From Treponema sp. (GTDB lineage: Bacteria > Spirochaetota > Spirochaetia > Treponematales > Treponemataceae): a stretch of DNA of 64,000 bases. Under the pieces are notes generated by a model. The model searched no databases. It was not told where the DNA came from and worked only from the letters and a program-made list of their open reading frames with translations. The DNA is taken from contig JAKSLX010000009.1 in the NCBI GenBank assembly GCA_024400915.1, positions 1-64,000 of the forward strand, given 5' to 3'. The position numbers and the translations under genes are program-made. Of the stretch, positions 1-7,962 are shown piece after piece (the stretch's first letter is position 1; every line of letters begins with the position of its first letter).

Positions 1-34
1 GCTTGCTCCAGGTGTTCCCGTTTTAAGGAAAAAA

Positions 35-57
35 GCATCGGGCTAAGCCCGAAGGTA
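35..57. repeat. Short palindromic intergenic repeat
   Basis: A 7-bp perfect palindrome (TCGGGCT/AGCCCGA, 38-52) is followed by AAGGTA. The string AAGCCCGAAGGTA occurs again near 32001-32013 in another intergenic region, so this looks like a dispersed repeat. I see no gene in bases 1-216; a T-run near 109-117 may belong to a gene left of the window. Confidence 0.4.
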
Positions 58-210
58 TCAGATGGGTAACAAGTCGCATTTTGGCAAAAACCTTCGCTCC
101 GCCGATTTTTTTTTGCATTTATAGACTATTTCTGGATTGGATAAAGGATTTTGATTTGAAAAAGCTTATTGGGGAAATCGGCTTCCGTCAGGAACCGCGC
201 CGAGGGCATA

Positions 211-250
211 AAAACCAAAAGCCCCTTTCATCAGGATGAAAAGGGCTTTT
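211..250 (-). terminator. Rho-independent terminator of htrA
   Basis: Near-perfect inverted repeat (217-232 with 235-250, one mismatch) just past the htrA stop. On the minus strand it reads AAAAGCCC...GGGGCTTTT followed by a short T-run at 211-216. Confidence 0.8.
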
Positions 251-268
251 AATGGCTGAAATATTTGT

Positions 269-1768
269 TTAGAACTTATAGCGGCCTGTGCTGATTGTGT
301 GGCCTTCGCTGTATACGTCAAACCAGATTTCCTTCTTGCCTTCAAGCTGGAGGGCGCGGTAGAAATCTTCCACTGTCTCAACTTTTTTGTCGTTGACTGC
401 GCAGATTACGTCTCCGTTCTGAAGCCTTAAAGCGGCTCCCGGTGTCTTTTCTGTAAGGCCTGCAACAACGATACCCTTTACCTTGTCATTGTCAATCTTA
501 AGTTTCTTGCGGTTATCGGCATTGAGAGGTGATGCAATGAATCCAGGCCAAAGCTTTGAATTGTCGGAAACAAGCTTTTCATCGCGTTCGTCAATTTTGA
601 TCTTAAGGCTCTTTTTATCCTTTCCACGGAGAACTGTAACTTCTGCTGTCTTTCCTGCAGGAATGCTTCCGATTTCACGGACAAGCTGATCAACTGATTT
701 TACTGCATGGCCGTTGAGTTCTGTAATATAGTCGCCTGGGAGCATGCCACCTTTAAGTGCAGGGCTTTCAAGGAAAAGCTGGGCTGCAAGGGCGCCTGTA
801 ATTTTCTTGTCGATTCCAAGTTCTTCCTTGTATTCGTCGCTAATTTCCATAAGGCTGATTCCAACCCATCCGTAGGTTATCTTACCGTCAGAGATGAACT
901 GGTCGATGGCAGTCTTGATGTTGTTGATTGGAATAGAGAAACCAAGACCTACGCTTCCGCCGGAAGAAGATGCAATCCATGTGTTGATTCCGATTACTTC
1001 ACCGTAAATGTTTACCAGTGGACCGCCAGAGTTACCCTGGTTGATGGCTGCGTCTGTCTGTATGAAGTCTGAGATTGAACCGATCTGGCCACCGCTTCTG
1101 CCTGTTGCACTTACGATACCCTGTGTAACTGAAGCAAAGTATCCGAGAGGGCTACCGAGGGCAAGAACAATGTCCCCCTGCTGCATGCTGTCGCTGTCAC
1201 CAAGTTTTGCAACGGGAATTTTTGCATCATCGCTTTCAAAGGAAACAAGGGCAACATCCATGCGTGGATCTGCTCCTACAAGCTTACCATCGAATTCGCG
1301 TTCGTCATTGAGCTTGATTTTGATTTTGTATGCATTTCCTGCAACGTGGTTGTTTGTGAGTACATAGAAAGTTTTTCCTGTCTTGCGTACGATTACGCCT
1401 GATCCAAGTCCCGTCTGTTCCTGTTCTCGGAATCCGTCATCGCCTTCTTTATCATCGCTTTCCGGTGTGCTGAAGAAAGGGTTGTTCTTGAAAAAATCAC
1501 GGAAAGGATTGTAGACCTGAACCTTCTTTTTCTCGACAACATCAACTTCAACAACTGTAGGCAGAACAGTTGAACTGATGGAACGGAATGTATTCTGCAT
1601 TGCCTGCGTAACTGCAAGTGAATCCTGTGGAATTACAGCAGCTGGTGATGTTTCTGCAAAGGCAACATTAGCAGATCCCTTGTTCACCTTGCAGGAAAGG
1701 TTGAAAATCCCAAATGAAAGGGCAGCTGTACAAAGAGCAACTGCTACGTTTTTAGTAATTTTTTTCAT
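269..1768 (-). CDS. htrA: Periplasmic serine protease, HtrA/DegP family
   Basis: Trypsin-like envelope protease that degrades or refolds damaged exported proteins. The 499-residue product has an N-terminal export segment, containing an LSC sequence that could be a lipobox, then a protease domain with the His of TNNHVAG, an Asp in DPRMDVALV and the Ser of NQGNSGGPLVN, followed by two PDZ domains, the usual DegP/DegQ order. A longer reading frame runs to 1816, but the ATG at 1768 is preceded by GGAGG at a usable distance and begins a typical signal sequence, so I start there. It is a single-gene unit with its own terminator, divergent from fliG1. Family assignment is firm; whether it is lipid-anchored is open. 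Confidence 0.95.
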   Translation of the reverse strand: MKKITKNVAVALCTAALSFGIFNLSCKVNKGSANVAFAETSPAAVIPQDSLAVTQAMQNTFRSISSTVLPTVVEVDVVEKKKVQVYNPFRDFFKNNPFFSTPESDDKEGDDGFREQEQTGLGSGVIVRKTGKTFYVLTNNHVAGNAYKIKIKLNDEREFDGKLVGADPRMDVALVSFESDDAKIPVAKLGDSDSMQQGDIVLALGSPLGYFASVTQGIVSATGRSGGQIGSISDFIQTDAAINQGNSGGPLVNIYGEVIGINTWIASSSGGSVGLGFSIPINNIKTAIDQFISDGKITYGWVGISLMEISDEYKEELGIDKKITGALAAQLFLESPALKGGMLPGDYITELNGHAVKSVDQLVREIGSIPAGKTAEVTVLRGKDKKSLKIKIDERDEKLVSDNSKLWPGFIASPLNADNRKKLKIDNDKVKGIVVAGLTEKTPGAALRLQNGDVICAVNDKKVETVEDFYRALQLEGKKEIWFDVYSEGHTISTGRYKF

Positions 1769-1954
1769 GTTTGCTTTATCCTCCAAAAATAAAAGAACCT
1801 GCCCATATTTTTGCAAGTTCTTCTATGATAAGAAAAATCTTTTTCAAAATCATCATCTGATTCTAATAATATAATAAACAAAATGGGGAAAAATTACACT
1901 AAATCCTGTTTTTTTTAGGGGGTTTTTACATTTTCCTTTTATCACTTTTTCTAC

Positions 1955-1967
1955 TATACTATAGAAA
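1955..1967 (+). promoter_or_regulatory. -10 box of fliG1, leaderless start
   Basis: TATACT at 1955-1960 lies 6 bases before the ATG at 1967, so transcription should begin at or next to the start codon. No Shine-Dalgarno is present and the -35 region is weak. Confidence 0.5.
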
Positions 1968-3283
1968 TGGATTACGGATTCGACGCATATAAAAAAGAGC
2001 AGAGTGCACAAAAAGTTCAGAGCGTTTCAAAAGAGATAAGAAAAAACGGTGAGCCGGGACATGTTCCTCTGGTTCACAAACCTATATTTGAAAAGGTGAA
2101 TTCTACCATTGCTAAAATGGAAAAAGAAAATAACAGGGCGCTGGAAGAAGAAAATCTTAAGAAGGCAGAAAAGGCCGCAAAGAGCGGAACCTGGTTTGGT
2201 CGAAAAAAATCCGCATCTTCAGAAGATGTTCAGGAAGCCGTAAAGAACCTTACTTCCGGTGGGCTCATAAAAGTTCCCGGCGCATCCAATGAAAATGAAT
2301 CCATTTATAGGCGCGTTGCAAAATTCCTTGTAATCATCGGAATTGATGAGGCTGCAAAAATTCTTCCTCACCTTACGGAAGAACAGACTGAAAAAATAAT
2401 TCCAGAAATTGCCACGATTCAGAAAATTACTCCGGAAGAAAAGGCTGCTATCCTTGATGAATTTGACGGACTTTTGATGAAGGCCCGCGAGGAAGGCGGA
2501 ATAGAAACAGCCCGAACCATTCTTTCAAAAGCTTATGGAAGCGTAAAGGCAGAGGAAATGCTTGCCAGGTCCATTCAATATGAGCATGGTAAACCCTTTG
2601 AATATCTTGTTGATGCCGATGCAGAAAGGATCAAGCTTCTTGTTGAAGGGGAGTCTGTTGGAATTCAGGCAATCGTACTTTCCCAGCTTGAACCTAAGAA
2701 GGCTGCAAAAGTCATAAACCTTATGGATGTGGATGATAAAAAAGCGATAGTTCTTCGCCTGGCAAAAATGCAACCTGTAGCTCCAGAGGTAATGAAGGAA
2801 ATCGACCATAGCCTTCACGAAAAACTTCTTACCCAGAATACGGAAAATTCAGAGAATCTTGACGGACGCGGAATTCTGGCACAGATTCTCAAACGCATGA
2901 ATCCTGGTTCTGAAAATTCTATCCTAAATGTTCTTAGCGAGCAGGATCCTGAGCTTGGAGCAGACCTTAGAAAAAGGCTTTTTACGGAAGAAGATGTTGT
3001 GGGTTCAGACGACAGGTTCATTCAGAATTATCTTCATGATATGGAAAACAGGGATGTCGCAATTCTCATTGTAAAAAAGTCGGAAGAGTTCCGTGAGAAG
3101 ATTCTTTCAAATGTTTCAAAAAACAGGAGGGCAGACATTCTTGAAGAAGAATCGGTGCTCGGTATGGTTACAAAGGCTGACAGCGAAAGACTTACTTCTC
3201 AGTTCTATACGGTGCTCAGACGTGCCTGGGAAAAAGGCGACCTAAGAGTTGCAGGACGCGATGAGGACGAGGTATTTGTATGA
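1967..3283 (+). CDS. fliG: FliG-like flagellar switch paralog (FliG1 type)
   Basis: Predicted cytoplasmic rotor/switch protein of the periplasmic flagellum. The 438-residue product has a charged N-terminal extension of about 90 residues, then FliG armadillo-type helices (GIDEAAKILPHLTEEQ near 120; VLSQLEPKKAAKVINLMDVD near 240) and a FliG-C-like end (SDDRFIQNYLHDMENRD). The torque-helix region (SKNRRADILEEE) departs from the canonical charged pattern, and the tail after it does not match the GPVRLxDVEExQ motif. Spirochetes are known to carry two FliG proteins, of which FliG1 is the divergent one and affects filament assembly in Borrelia. The stop overlaps the start of the M16 peptidase gene by 4 bases (ATGA), so the two are cotranscribed. 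FliG family is clear; the FliG1 label is inferred from divergence. Confidence 0.85.
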   Translation: MDYGFDAYKKEQSAQKVQSVSKEIRKNGEPGHVPLVHKPIFEKVNSTIAKMEKENNRALEEENLKKAEKAAKSGTWFGRKKSASSEDVQEAVKNLTSGGLIKVPGASNENESIYRRVAKFLVIIGIDEAAKILPHLTEEQTEKIIPEIATIQKITPEEKAAILDEFDGLLMKAREEGGIETARTILSKAYGSVKAEEMLARSIQYEHGKPFEYLVDADAERIKLLVEGESVGIQAIVLSQLEPKKAAKVINLMDVDDKKAIVLRLAKMQPVAPEVMKEIDHSLHEKLLTQNTENSENLDGRGILAQILKRMNPGSENSILNVLSEQDPELGADLRKRLFTEEDVVGSDDRFIQNYLHDMENRDVAILIVKKSEEFREKILSNVSKNRRADILEEESVLGMVTKADSERLTSQFYTVLRRAWEKGDLRVAGRDEDEVFV

Positions 3284-6282
3284 AAAAATCATTGGTGAAA
3301 AATGATGTATATAAGGGATTCAAAGTTCTTGATGTAGTTGATGTAAAGGATTTTGATTCAACCGGTATTTACCTTAAGCACGAAAAGTCTGGTCTCGAGG
3401 TTTTTCATCTTCTTAATGATGACAGGGAAAATCTTTTTGCTTTTGCTTTCCGTACGCCGTCTCAGGACAGTACAGGGGCAGCTCATGTTCTTGAGCACAG
3501 TGTGCTTTGTGGTTCAAAAAATTATCCTTCAAAAGATCCTTTCCTTCAGCTTACGAAACAGAGCATAAATACATATCTGAATGCTTTTACAGCAAGCGAC
3601 AGAACCGTGTTTCCTTCATCATCTTTGATTAAGGCAGATTACTTTAATATCATGTCAGTTTATGCTGATGCTGTTTTTTTCCCTTTGCTCAAACCGGAAG
3701 TTTTTTTACAGGAATGCTGGCGCCTTGAGCCAGATGAAAAAAACGGATGTTCAATTCAGGGTGTCGTATTCAATGAAATGAAAGGCAACTATTCGTCATT
3801 CAACAGCGTTGCATCCGACGAAGTTGCAAATGCACTTTGGCCTGATTCAGTTTACAATCTTGATTCTGGTGGTGATCCCCTTGTGATTCCATCTCTTACT
3901 CTGGAAAAACTTCGCGCTTTCCACAAGAAATATTACTGCACCAATAACTGCCTTGTTTTCCTCTGTGGAAACATACCGACAGAAATGCAGCTGGATTTTC
4001 TTGATGAACATGTAATTTCAAAAGTCTCCTCATTTGGAAAGAAAACCGTAATAAAGGATCCTGCTGTAAAGTCTCCGAAGAAAATTTTCAGGGCCTATGC
4101 GCCTTCTGAAAATGACAGGACTGGAAAAGACAATTCAACGGTTGCCCTATCATGGAGTTTTGGTAGGGATATCCGTGATGACTTCAGCAGCCTCTGTGAA
4201 ATAACTATGCTCTATGATCTTCTCCTTGGAAGTGACAGCGCTCCTTTAAGAAATGTTCTTCTCAAGAAATTTCCGGACAGTGCTGTATCTCCTTTGTCAG
4301 GTCCTTCCGTAACAAGTTTCCACAATTCCTTTACTATTGCTTTCTCCGAGATGAAGGAAAGCCAGAAAAATGAATTCAGGAAAACCGTCTACGATGTGTT
4401 TGAAGATCTCGGTAAAAATGGTTTCCCGGAAAATGATGTGGCCCGTGCCCTCATGGATTTTGAAATCAGAAATACTGAAGTTCAGCGAAGTCCCTCTGGC
4501 GGACCTTTCTCACTGAGTCTTTTAAGGTCAGTTCTACGTGGGTGGACCTATGGACTTGAACCTTGGAAATTTATAAGCGTAAAAAAGGAAACAGAAGAGT
4601 TTAAGAAAGTTCTTGCTTCTGACAAAGACTATCTTAAAAAACTTGTAAGAAAATATTTCCTTGACAACAAACAGGTTTCCCTAGGGGTTGTCATTCCTTC
4701 TTCCGAATACACGGAAAAAAGATCCGCAAAGGAAAAACTGATTGCAAAAAAGCTCCATAAGGAAATTGGAAGGGACAGGGTTCTTTCATTGCTGAAGGAC
4801 ATGCATGCATTCCAGAACAATGAAAAGGATGTTGCTGACATTCCATCCGTAAAGGTAAGTGATCTTGAAGTCATTGATGACGGAATAAAGGCTAAGCTTT
4901 CCGAAGTGAATGGCGTTCCTTTTATTTCCTCTGAAGAACCTTGCAATGGAATCGTTTATGCTACAATTGCTTTTCCAGTTGATGTCCTCAAGCCGGAAGA
5001 CTATCTTTATCTTCCTTTGCTTGAAGAAACTTTGACTGACATGGGGTGGGGAAATTTAAGCTGGGAAAAAGCAGCATCCCTCGCCGACAAACTCATGGGT
5101 TCTCTTTCTGTAGGTGTTCGCAGGGGACATGTTTCCGACTTCAATAAAAAATATATGGAAGAAAATCCTCTTATCGTTGGAAGAGAATGGCTAGTCATAC
5201 GGTTCAAATTCCTTGAGGACAAGACGGATGAAGTTTTCTCGATTATTGAAGACTGCATCAGCGGCGTAAATTTTTCGGATTCAAAAAGACTCAAGACAAT
5301 TATCTGCGGTGCCTATTCGGGAATCAATTCTTCCCTTGTTCCTCATGCCCATTCCTATGCCGTCATGCGTGCTATGAGAAGTGTAAGCAGAACCAATGCC
5401 ATAAGTGAAATCATGGACGGCATTACCTGCAGGGAAACTTTTGGCAAACTCAAGAAAATGAAGGCCCTGGATATTCAAAATAAACTTCAGTCCATGTTTT
5501 CAGCCATCAAGACAAGCGGTGCCCTTGTTACGGTTGTTGCCGATAAAAAAGGCATTTCCCTTGTAAAGAAAAGAACTGCAAAAATGGTTCAGAACCTTGA
5601 CCTTGCTTACCCAAAGCCAAAGAGAAAAACAAAACTTTCTGATTTTGTGAAGCTTACTGACCTTGAAGGAAAGACAGGCGGTCCAAAAGAAAAAATTGCT
5701 GATGAAGTAATTTTAATTCCAGGTGACATTGGTTTTGCCTGCAGTGCAGTTGAAAGTTCTCCCTACGGAAGTAAGGAATATGTGGAAGATATGGTTGTTG
5801 CTCATGTCCTTGAAAAGACTGAGCTTTGGACAAAAATCAGGATGGCAGGTGGTGCCTACGGAGTTTTTCTCAATGTAAACGGAGATACTAACCTTACCAG
5901 ATACTGTACTTACAGGGATCCGAAGCCATTTGAATCTCTAAGGGTGTTCGATGAAATTCGTAAAGGCATAAGCGACAGAAAATTTTCACAGGAAGAGATT
6001 GAACATTCAATCTGCGGCATCTATGCCGATGACATTGAGCCAATGACACCTGCATCAAGGGGCATGTGCGGAATAATGAGAATCCTGTACGGCGGTTCAA
6101 GTTCAGCTTGTAACAAAAGGATCAGCAGACTGCTCAAAATAAAACAAAACGGTACAAAAAAATCATGCATGCGGTATTCCAAGGCTAAAAAAATTGGCGG
6201 AACCGTAGTTTTGTGCGGAAAATCCCTTTTGACTGCAGAAATTAGAGAAAAGTGTGGAAAAATAATCAAACTGCATATATAA
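3280..6282 (+). CDS. M16C zinc peptidase (presequence protease/insulinase-like)
   Basis: Large clam-shaped metallopeptidase that degrades short peptides. The 1000-residue length fits the PreP/Cym1 M16C class of four homologous domains. The inverted zinc motif HVLEH is at residues 69-73, with the third ligand expected in NEMKGNYS near residue 166. The central segment is the M16C-associated region. No signal peptide is visible, so it is probably cytoplasmic. The start overlaps the fliG1 stop, implying coupled translation, though no functional link to motility is known. Family confidence is high; substrate is unknown. Confidence 0.9.
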   Translation: MKKSLVKNDVYKGFKVLDVVDVKDFDSTGIYLKHEKSGLEVFHLLNDDRENLFAFAFRTPSQDSTGAAHVLEHSVLCGSKNYPSKDPFLQLTKQSINTYLNAFTASDRTVFPSSSLIKADYFNIMSVYADAVFFPLLKPEVFLQECWRLEPDEKNGCSIQGVVFNEMKGNYSSFNSVASDEVANALWPDSVYNLDSGGDPLVIPSLTLEKLRAFHKKYYCTNNCLVFLCGNIPTEMQLDFLDEHVISKVSSFGKKTVIKDPAVKSPKKIFRAYAPSENDRTGKDNSTVALSWSFGRDIRDDFSSLCEITMLYDLLLGSDSAPLRNVLLKKFPDSAVSPLSGPSVTSFHNSFTIAFSEMKESQKNEFRKTVYDVFEDLGKNGFPENDVARALMDFEIRNTEVQRSPSGGPFSLSLLRSVLRGWTYGLEPWKFISVKKETEEFKKVLASDKDYLKKLVRKYFLDNKQVSLGVVIPSSEYTEKRSAKEKLIAKKLHKEIGRDRVLSLLKDMHAFQNNEKDVADIPSVKVSDLEVIDDGIKAKLSEVNGVPFISSEEPCNGIVYATIAFPVDVLKPEDYLYLPLLEETLTDMGWGNLSWEKAASLADKLMGSLSVGVRRGHVSDFNKKYMEENPLIVGREWLVIRFKFLEDKTDEVFSIIEDCISGVNFSDSKRLKTIICGAYSGINSSLVPHAHSYAVMRAMRSVSRTNAISEIMDGITCRETFGKLKKMKALDIQNKLQSMFSAIKTSGALVTVVADKKGISLVKKRTAKMVQNLDLAYPKPKRKTKLSDFVKLTDLEGKTGGPKEKIADEVILIPGDIGFACSAVESSPYGSKEYVEDMVVAHVLEKTELWTKIRMAGGAYGVFLNVNGDTNLTRYCTYRDPKPFESLRVFDEIRKGISDRKFSQEEIEHSICGIYADDIEPMTPASRGMCGIMRILYGGSSSACNKRISRLLKIKQNGTKKSCMRYSKAKKIGGTVVLCGKSLLTAEIREKCGKIIKLHI

Positions 6283-6338
6283 TTGGAATAGGACTTGAGA
6301 GGGGTTTTATAACAGAATATTATTAGGTTGGGGTATAT

Positions 6339-6560
6339 ATGACAAAGGAAAATATTGAAGAATTGACAAAGCTTATGAGGCAGTTGGTTTCAGATGTTCA
6401 GGGGGCACCTTTCCCTGGTCCAAATTTTGAACCTGAACTTTATTCCATCTGGTATGAACATGTTCAGCGTGGGGCACAAAACTGTTTTGAATATCTTGAT
6501 GAACATTTCCCTGTAGACAATACAGAATTCAAGAATTCCCTCAACAAAATGTTCAAATAA
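6339..6560 (+). CDS. Small conserved-looking hypothetical protein
   Basis: A 73-residue acidic, soluble protein that I do not recognise. It starts at an ATG preceded by the G-rich stretch AGGTTGGGG and ends just before a terminator-like hairpin, so it is probably a real single gene or the tail of the upstream unit. It contains a Gly/Pro-rich turn (GAPFPGPNF) between two predicted helical parts and no membrane segment or cysteine pair of note. No function is proposed. Confidence 0.6.
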   Translation: MTKENIEELTKLMRQLVSDVQGAPFPGPNFEPELYSIWYEHVQRGAQNCFEYLDEHFPVDNTEFKNSLNKMFK

Positions 6561-6578
6561 AATCTTTCCACCATCATG

Positions 6579-6611
6579 AATCTCTGAATATATTTTTTAG
6601 AGATTTTCTTT
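6579..6611 (+). terminator. Terminator after the small gene
   Basis: AATCTCT (6579-6585) pairs with AGAGATT (6599-6605), followed by a T-rich tail. Confidence 0.6.
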
Positions 6612-6627
6612 AACTATGTGTTTTTTT

Positions 6628-6662
6628 TGCCGAAAATTTAAGTGAGAAACTATTTTTCGGCA
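6628..6662 (+). promoter_or_regulatory. 5' leader hairpin next to the ribosome binding site
   Basis: TGCCGAAAA (6628-6636) can pair with TTTTCGGCA (6654-6662); the Shine-Dalgarno AGGGA begins at the edge of the stem. It is not followed by a T-run on either strand, so it is not a terminator. Confidence 0.35.
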
Positions 6663-6672
6663 GGGAAAACTT

Positions 6673-7872
6673 ATGGTATCAAAAAAAATTCGCCAGAATG
6701 AAAAACTTAAGCTTAAGGGTGTTCAGCGTAAAAATGGCTTTGACCGCTGGAGACTTGTGACAAATGGTGTCAGCAGCATTACTGGTGAAGAAAAAACTTT
6801 CTTTATTGAATTCTATTGCGTGAACCCTGCCTTGTCTCCAAAGTCACCTGTTCTAGGTTTTAAAAACCGTTACGATACGAATATGGCTGCAGACCTTCAG
6901 TTTGCCCTTGCAGGAACGGATGCCGCAAAAAATTTCAATTCTCAGCTTCTTGTAAATCCTTCCTTCTTCATGATTAGGTCAGGCTCACTTTCTACAGTCT
7001 GCCGCCAGTACAACAATTACTATGCGTCAGATGATGTGGATTTTAAAAGCGACGATTACATCATTTCCGTAAATCCAAATCAAGAGAAAAGCAAGCAGTG
7101 TGTTCTCGGTGAAGATTTTACGATCGGATCTGTCAGCGTTACTGAAGATGAGCTTGTTGAACATCCTGAATTCATGGGCAATGCAGGCTCCATGGCGTGG
7201 AACCTTAAGTTTGCCCGTGCCATAACTTTTGAACCAGACTACAAAAGTAAGGACATCAACTGGGCCGTCTTAGGCGGTAAGACTGATTTTTCCGGTACAA
7301 TCATTTTCAATGACGAGGAATTCAATATTGATCCTAAAAGATCTTTCGGATATTACGACAAGAACTGGGGCAGGGATTTTTCTTCTCCATTTTTCCATTT
7401 GAGTTCTTCTTTCATTACAAGTCAGATTTCCGGAAAGCTTCTTCAGGATTCTGCCATTGCGGTTCAGGGAGAATACAAAGACCGGCTTTCTGTTCTTGTC
7501 TGCCTTGAAGGCAAGATGATTGAATTTCATGCCGACAAAAGGCAGAAGTATGAAGTAATCCATGACTGTCAGGAAATTACTGATGATGATCTTGGACCAA
7601 AACTCCATTGGTCTTGCAGTGTTCACGATAAGAAATATGTAATCGACATAGACGTTTACTGCCGCACAAAGGATCTTTTCCTTCGTGACTATGAAAGTCC
7701 AAGCGGCGAAAGAAAAGTAATGCGTGTTCTTTCTACAGGAACTGGTGTTGGAAAATTCAAGCTTTACAAGGTTGTAAAGAAATCCCTTGAGCTGGTGGAG
7801 CAGGCTGAAATTTCCAAGTGTGTCTGTGAATACGGCAATCTTGAAAAAGGCGAAGCCGTAGAATTGAACTGA
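6673..7872 (+). CDS. Tocopherol-cyclase-like / lipocalin-like domain protein
   Basis: The 399-residue protein has the pattern of the bacterial tocopherol cyclase-like (DUF2804-type) proteins, above all the central motif GYYDKNWGRDF near residues 226-236 and a beta-rich context throughout. Plant tocopherol cyclase makes vitamin E, but anaerobic spirochetes do not, so the function here is unknown and may concern a lipid or hydrophobic ligand. No signal peptide is seen. The ATG at 6673 follows AGGGA. It is a single-gene unit bounded by a hairpin upstream and a terminator downstream. Family assignment is from motif memory and is moderate. Confidence 0.6.
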   Translation: MVSKKIRQNEKLKLKGVQRKNGFDRWRLVTNGVSSITGEEKTFFIEFYCVNPALSPKSPVLGFKNRYDTNMAADLQFALAGTDAAKNFNSQLLVNPSFFMIRSGSLSTVCRQYNNYYASDDVDFKSDDYIISVNPNQEKSKQCVLGEDFTIGSVSVTEDELVEHPEFMGNAGSMAWNLKFARAITFEPDYKSKDINWAVLGGKTDFSGTIIFNDEEFNIDPKRSFGYYDKNWGRDFSSPFFHLSSSFITSQISGKLLQDSAIAVQGEYKDRLSVLVCLEGKMIEFHADKRQKYEVIHDCQEITDDDLGPKLHWSCSVHDKKYVIDIDVYCRTKDLFLRDYESPSGERKVMRVLSTGTGVGKFKLYKVVKKSLELVEQAEISKCVCEYGNLEKGEAVELN

Positions 7873-7881
7873 ATACATAGT

Positions 7882-7908
7882 CCCCGATTTTGTCGGGAAT
7901 TTTTTTTT
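7882..7908 (+). terminator. Rho-independent terminator
   Basis: CCCGA (7883-7887) pairs with TCGGG (7893-7897), followed by a T-run at 7900-7908. Confidence 0.75.
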
Positions 7909-7962
7909 GAATTTGTCATTTTCATTTTTTTTGCTTATCTTTATTTGCAAGAGGATAGAAAA

